A stretch of DNA of 8,446 nt, taken from NCBI GenBank assembly GCA_003152145.1, contig PLZL01000077.1:1-8446 (forward strand). Reading direction: 5' to 3'. The DNA is from Limisphaerales bacterium (GTDB lineage: Bacteria > Verrucomicrobiota > Verrucomicrobiae > Limisphaerales > UBA11358). The notes beneath the pieces were generated by a model. It saw nothing but the letters and a program-made list of their open reading frames with translations, did not search any database and was not told where the DNA came from. Positions within the stretch are counted from its first letter, which is position 1. Every line of letters starts with the position of its first letter. Positions 5,666 through 8,446 of this stretch are shown here, one piece after another. The position numbers and the translations under genes are program-made.

Positions 5666-6432
5666 ATTTTGCGCTTCCGTTTGCAGGCTTCAACAAACCT
5701 CGAAAAAATCGCGCGATGTTCCGCGTGACGCTCCGTCAGCCGTTCGGGATGAAATTGCACGCTCAACAAAAACGGCATCCGCCGCGCCGCTTCCGACTTC
5801 CATTCCATCGCTTCCACAATTCCATCGCGCGTCCGCGCCACGACCATCAATGGCTCCGCCGGTTCCAAAACGGCCTGATGATGCGAACTGTTCACACCCA
5901 GAATCCGCTTCCCGGTGATTCTGGACAGCAACGAACCCGCTGTCAACTGCGTTTCGTGGACAACTTCGCCCGCCCGGTCCAGTCGCTGATGGTTCAACGC
6001 GCCGGGCACCTGGCGGCGGACGTCCGCAACCAATGCGCCGCCGAGCGCGATGTTCAGCAGTTGATGCCCGCGGCAAATGGCGAGCAGCGGCTTGCGCTGG
6101 CGAAAAACCTCATCCAGCAAAACCAGCTCGCGCAAATCGCGCCCGCCGCTGTCGGGTGTCGTCTCCACGGTTTTGCGGACGGCGCGGGGCATATTTTTCG
6201 CGTAAAGATTGGGATTGATGTCGTCGCCGCCGGTGAGCAGCACGCCGTCCACGCGGCGGACAACTTCCGCGAGCAGCGCGCGGTCGGTTGTCGTCGGCGC
6301 AGTGACCGGAATGCCGCCGGCTTGGGTGACGGCAAAATCGTATTTTACCGAAAGACTGACGGACAAATCGTGGAACTCGACACCGCGTCTTTCGATGCTG
6401 GGCGTGACGAGAATCAAAGGTGGCTTGGCCAT
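5662..6432 (-). CDS. C26 class I glutamine amidotransferase-like gamma-glutamyl hydrolase (PuuD-like)
   Basis: This is a cytoplasmic member of peptidase family C26. The family includes gamma-glutamyl-gamma-aminobutyrate hydrolase PuuD of putrescine breakdown, which splits gamma-glutamyl-GABA into glutamate and GABA. The 256 residues are typical. The nucleophile is Cys120 in LAICRGHQ, and the His-Glu pair is His228/Glu230 in VQFHPERL. LLTGGDDINP (65-74) is the characteristic early motif, and the oxyanion glycines lie nearby. A basic tail KRKRKI ends the protein. It is the first gene of an operon with the NtrC-type regulator, overlapping it by four bases. No other putrescine-pathway gene is present, so the substrate could be another gamma-glutamyl compound and I give no gene symbol. 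ATG 6432 lacks a Shine-Dalgarno; a good promoter ends 7 bases upstream. Confidence 0.92.
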   Translation of the reverse strand: MAKPPLILVTPSIERRGVEFHDLSVSLSVKYDFAVTQAGGIPVTAPTTTDRALLAEVVRRVDGVLLTGGDDINPNLYAKNMPRAVRKTVETTPDSGGRDLRELVLLDEVFRQRKPLLAICRGHQLLNIALGGALVADVRRQVPGALNHQRLDRAGEVVHETQLTAGSLLSRITGKRILGVNSSHHQAVLEPAEPLMVVARTRDGIVEAMEWKSEAARRMPFLLSVQFHPERLTERHAEHRAIFSRFVEACKRKRKI

Positions 6433-6439
6433 CGCGCGG

Positions 6440-6468
6440 AATTTAAAGCAATTCGTGGAAATTGTCAG
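6440..6468 (-). promoter_or_regulatory. Promoter of the hydrolase-regulator operon, predicted leaderless
   Basis: On the minus strand, CTGACA (6463-6468) and TAAATT (6440-6445) are separated by exactly 17 bases, with 5 of 6 and 4 of 6 matches to the sigma-70 consensus. Only seven bases, CCGCGCG, lie between the -10 box and ATG 6432. Transcription would thus start at or just before the start codon. This is the clearest leaderless candidate in the window. Confidence 0.6.
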
Positions 6469-6536
6469 CGCAAAATCACGGGCCGGTTTGTGATGGTGTT
6501 CGGAGACCGGCGTTGAAAAGCACCGAAGGCGCGTTT

Positions 6537-6693
6537 GAAAATAGCCCGCAGTTTCAACTGAGGGTTTGGAAGCAAAACAATTTCAAGCCCCGGCGGGGCG
6601 GCAGAAGATCGTTTTAGACAATCCGGTCGTCCCTGCCGGGACTCGATGACATTTTGTCCGTGAATCCCGCAGTTGAAACTGCGGGCTATTTTC
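6537..6693. repeat. MITE/BIME-like palindromic element, 157 bases
   Basis: The ends, 6537-6560 and 6670-6693, are perfect 24-base inverted repeats. Each end is itself a palindrome: CCCGCAGTT/AACTGCGGG at the right end, and the same with one mismatch at the left. Inside are two further GC hairpins of the same form facing each other, GCCCC-GGC-GGGGC and GTCCC-TGCC-GGGAC. There is no coding potential of note. This nested layout matches small non-autonomous or REP/BIME-type elements, which are mobilised by a transposase encoded elsewhere. I see no clear target-site duplication. It lies between the operon promoter and the gene at 6812, and transcribed copies would fold strongly. Confidence 0.75.
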
Positions 6694-6789
6694 GGTCGCC
6701 GCTTTGCGGTTGAAAACCAGAGCCAAAAATCACGCTCGACAAAGCGGTAGTCGGGGAGTAGATATTGTTCGTGGCCTAATACTGGGTTC

Positions 6790-6802
6790 GGGCAAATTGC
6801 CC
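6790..6802. promoter_or_regulatory. Perfect palindrome, possible operator
   Basis: GGGCAA and TTGCCC flank a single A, giving a 13-base perfect palindrome that ends nine bases before ATG 6812. At this position a bound repressor could block transcription or early translation of the small membrane-protein gene. No convincing -10/-35 pair is recognisable next to it. Confidence 0.3.
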
Positions 6803-6811
6803 GCACACACT

Positions 6812-7033
6812 ATGAGACTTGATTTTTATAGATTATCAGACCGGCTCTGCAAAATCGGTTGTGTGATGATTGCAATTGACTACTTCTATCCCAACATCCC
6901 AGTCCGGATTGGAGGCATTGGTTTTGCTCTTGTTATTGCCGGACTTTTGTCCGCCCTTGCTGACGAGATAATTGAGCGGAGGCGCAGAGAGTCGGAGGCG
7001 GCACACAAGATTACACCAGATAGCTTGGCCTAA
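6812..7033 (+). CDS. Small membrane protein of unknown function
   Basis: The 73-residue product starts MRLDFYRLSDRLCKIG and has two hydrophobic segments, at about 14-23 (KIGCVMIAID) and 30-48 (RIGGIGFALVIAGLLSALA). A highly charged tail follows (DEIIERRRRESEAAHK). The first segment is short, so one or two membrane passes are possible, with the tail likely in the cytoplasm. I do not recognise the family. An in-frame ATG at 6704 would add 36 residues of unconvincing basic sequence, so I prefer ATG 6812. A strong terminator follows the stop by three bases, supporting a real gene. It is separated from the upstream operon by the palindromic element and converges on the GH105 gene. Confidence 0.6.
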   Translation: MRLDFYRLSDRLCKIGCVMIAIDYFYPNIPVRIGGIGFALVIAGLLSALADEIIERRRRESEAAHKITPDSLA

Positions 7034-7036
7034 TGC

Positions 7037-7064
7037 GCCCTTGGATTAAGGGCCGTTTTTATTT
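7037..7064 (+). terminator. Intrinsic terminator of the small membrane-protein gene
   Basis: GCCCTT (7037-7042) and AAGGGC (7048-7053) form a six-base stem with loop GGATT, followed by CGTTTTTATTT. It lies three bases after the stop codon of the plus-strand gene. It overlaps the last codons of the convergent minus-strand GH105 gene, so its T-run is also part of that gene's coding end. Confidence 0.8.
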
Positions 7065-8177
7065 CTGCATCAAAGCCCACGCGCACCAGAGAACCGGCGC
7101 CTGGCCGTGCGGATCACCGGCCGCGCGCGGACGATCGAGATAATACTGCGTGTCGTCCTGCTGGTTGGTGCCGATGCAGACTTCGCGAACGTTTCCGTCG
7201 GGATTGATTTCACCGCACAGGCCGATCCAGCCGCGCCGCGCCACGTCGCCGTAGCTCGCGTCGAGCCAGCCGTGTTGCAGGCCAATCACCAGCGCATAGG
7301 TGAACATTCCGGTGCAGGAAGTTTCATCCCATGCCATGTCATTGTCCACGAGCTGCCGCCAGAGGCCGGACGGCGACTGGTAGAATTTCAACGCGGCCAT
7401 CATTTGTTTGTAGCCGTCCATGAGCCGCGCGTATTTCGGATGGTCGGGCGGGAGCGAACTCAACGCTTCCGCGAGTGCGACGGCGAACCAGCCGTTGCCG
7501 CGTCCCCAAAAATGGTGGCTCACGTCAGCATGAAAAAACAGTCCGTTGGGCTGCTGCAATTTGTCAAGGTAGGCGGCGAGTTCGGTCGCGGCGTGGTCGG
7601 CGTATTTCGGGTCGTGCGTGGCTCGATACGCCTGGATCTGCAAAATCCCGACCATGAAACAGTCGTCCACCCAGTAGCGCGATTCGCGCGCGGTGCCGTC
7701 GGGCAGGGGATTCTCCCATTGCTCGTCCGCCTTTTGCAAACCGAGCGCGAGATAATTGGTGTTGCCGTTTAGCAGATAAATCTCCAGCGGCAGCGCGCCG
7801 AAGACGTGAAAATCAACATGGAGGTTCGTCGAGATTGAACTGCTGCCTTCGGGCGTGATGATGAACGCGTAACGATCAATCAGCTTTTGCTCCAATGCCT
7901 TGTCGCCCGCGCCGTCGGCAAAACGCAGCGCGCCGAATCCCATGCAGACTTCGGGATAAACAATCTTGTCATTGATCTTGTAGATGTCGCGCTTGAGCAG
8001 GTTTTCCGAGACCAGTTCACCGACGGCTTTCGGGTTGCAATTAGTGGGCCAGTTTTTGAAAACATTTTTCGTTGAAGCGCAGCCGGCGAAAAGAATTGCG
8101 CCGAGGAACAATACGGCGGAACGCAAAAGGGTTTCGTGCATGGCTTTTTTGTAACGCCAACGCCGCCGTTTGTCCAT
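7059..8177 (-). CDS. GH105/GH88-type unsaturated glycuronyl hydrolase, lipoprotein
   Basis: Enzymes of this (alpha/alpha)6-barrel group (YteR/YesR type) remove the unsaturated galacturonic acid left at the end of rhamnogalacturonan fragments by lyases, a late step in pectin use. The 372 residues show the typical motifs: RYWVDDCFMVG (168-177, with Asp171/Asp172 as candidates for the catalytic acid), HHFWGRGNGW (221-230) and ETSCTGMFTYAL (285-296). A glycine-rich closing motif GDPHGQAPVLWCAWAL ends it. An N-terminal lipoprotein signal, VLFLGAILFAGC, ends at Cys33, so it should sit on a periplasm-facing membrane surface rather than in the cytosol like YteR. ATG 8177 gives a basic N-region (KRRRWRYKK). 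ATG 8141, making a 360-residue product, is an equally sensible start; neither has a Shine-Dalgarno. It lies 9 bases after a 67-residue gene and may be co-transcribed with it. No lyase or SusCD gene is in view, and the exact substrate is uncertain. Confidence 0.88.
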   Translation of the reverse strand: MDKRRRWRYKKAMHETLLRSAVLFLGAILFAGCASTKNVFKNWPTNCNPKAVGELVSENLLKRDIYKINDKIVYPEVCMGFGALRFADGAGDKALEQKLIDRYAFIITPEGSSSISTNLHVDFHVFGALPLEIYLLNGNTNYLALGLQKADEQWENPLPDGTARESRYWVDDCFMVGILQIQAYRATHDPKYADHAATELAAYLDKLQQPNGLFFHADVSHHFWGRGNGWFAVALAEALSSLPPDHPKYARLMDGYKQMMAALKFYQSPSGLWRQLVDNDMAWDETSCTGMFTYALVIGLQHGWLDASYGDVARRGWIGLCGEINPDGNVREVCIGTNQQDDTQYYLDRPRAAGDPHGQAPVLWCAWALMQK

Positions 8178-8186
8178 AACGTTGCG

Positions 8187-8390
8187 TTAAATTTCCGCTT
8201 CGGGAAAACGCTCGCGGTTTTTTCGCCGCAACCGCTCCTCGTCGTCCGGTGGTATCGGCGCCGGGTAGGGCGCGAAGATGCCGGTGAAGTTTCGATTTTG
8301 CTGACGGTTGTGGTGATATTCTACGATTTGGACCGGTTTTTTGTCCCATTCTGATTTTTCCAAGAACGGATTTGTTCGGGCTTGTATCAT
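8187..8390 (-). CDS. Small hydrophilic protein of unknown function
   Basis: This 67-residue frame ends nine bases before ATG 8177 of the GH105-type gene on the same strand. It is charged and has no signal peptide or membrane segment. Notable stretches are WDKKPVQIVEYHHNRQQNR in the middle, a proline-rich part YPAPIPP, and an acidic-basic tail DDEERLRRKNRERFPE. The sequence is better protein-like than the overlapping frames, and the tight spacing suggests an operon. I do not recognise the family. The cytoplasm is the expected location. ATG 8390 is the first start; no ribosome binding site is seen. Confidence 0.45.
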   Translation of the reverse strand: MIQARTNPFLEKSEWDKKPVQIVEYHHNRQQNRNFTGIFAPYPAPIPPDDEERLRRKNRERFPEAEI

Positions 8391-8392
8391 CC

Positions 8393-8437
8393 GGTTTAAT
8401 GTGGTTCATTAACCTTGCTGGCGCGGAAGGCGCCGGC
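8393..8437. promoter_or_regulatory. Inverted repeat and GC hairpin upstream of the 67-residue gene
   Basis: Two structures precede ATG 8390 of the minus-strand gene. GGTTTAATG (8393-8401) faces CATTAACC (8407-8414), an imperfect inverted repeat that could be an operator. GCTGGCGC (8417-8424) faces GCGCCGGC (8430-8437) around GGAAG, a stable eight-base stem with one G-U pair. The window ends nine bases later, so it cannot be told whether these belong to this gene's promoter or to the end of a neighbouring gene. Confidence 0.35.
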
Positions 8438-8446
8438 GGAAACCAC

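Noticed and set aside
4505..5728. Long plus-strand frames opposite the response regulator
   Set aside because: They are shadows of the NtrC-type gene, which carries every expected motif across all three domains.
5716..6516. 266-residue plus-strand frame
   Set aside because: It is antisense to the C26 hydrolase gene and shows no family motifs.
6465..6806. 113-residue minus-strand frame across the palindromic element
   Set aside because: Most of it is translated from the inverted-repeat element and its flanks. Its composition reflects the hairpins, not a protein family.
7107..7772. 221-residue plus-strand frame
   Set aside because: It is antisense to the GH105-type gene, which has clear motifs and a lipoprotein signal.
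8041..8409. 122-residue minus-strand frame overlapping the start of the GH105-type gene
   Set aside because: It runs out of frame through the signal peptide region of the hydrolase. The alternative 67-residue frame fits the gene spacing better.

Overview
The window looks like a chromosomal segment of a Verrucomicrobiota bacterium, with the Pedosphaera/Limisphaera-type soil and freshwater lineages the best guess. This is an inference from several things. There is a PEP-CTERM surface protein. There is a lipoprotein-type GH105/GH88 pectin-fragment hydrolase and a small DUF2892-type membrane protein. Shine-Dalgarno sequences are mostly absent, and GC-rich genes are separated by AT-richer intergenic DNA with short palindromic repeats. 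No ribosomal or taxonomic marker gene is present, so the assignment stays tentative.

Layout. 1-367: gene-free, with a 40-base direct repeat, a diverged pair of 23-base repeats, several hairpins and two good intrinsic terminators. 368-985 (-): a secreted PEP-CTERM protein with its own promoter and terminator. The promoter -35 region lies in the second copy of the 40-base repeat, so a similar promoter may point leftward out of the window. 1181-1408 (-) and 1487-1696 (+): two small membrane proteins diverging from back-to-back promoters. 1748-2068 (+): an ExbD/TolR-like periplasmic lipoprotein whose signal peptide is split by an apparent one-base frameshift in an A5 run. 2139-3932 (+): an M3B oligoendopeptidase F-type metallopeptidase. 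3979-4161 (-): a possible 60-residue one-helix membrane protein. 4310-6432 (-): a two-gene operon with a 4-base overlap, a C26 gamma-glutamyl hydrolase (PuuD-like) followed by an NtrC-type sigma-54 response regulator with no kinase gene in view. 6537-6693: a MITE/BIME-like element with perfect 24-base terminal inverted repeats. 6812-7033 (+): a small membrane protein with an intrinsic terminator. 7059-8390 (-): a 67-residue unknown protein upstream of the GH105-type hydrolase.

How it fits together. No large pathway is visible. The peptidase and the gamma-glutamyl hydrolase both handle peptides or amino-acid conjugates. The GH105 enzyme is a scavenger of plant or algal pectin (rhamnogalacturonan) fragments. 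The most unusual window-scale signal is promoter placement. For the DUF2892 gene, the C26 hydrolase gene and less clearly the peptidase gene, a sigma-70-like -10 box ends only 6-8 bases before the ATG. This implies leaderless mRNAs. The operon-internal regulator gene, which cannot be leaderless, has a weak GGAAG ribosome binding site instead.
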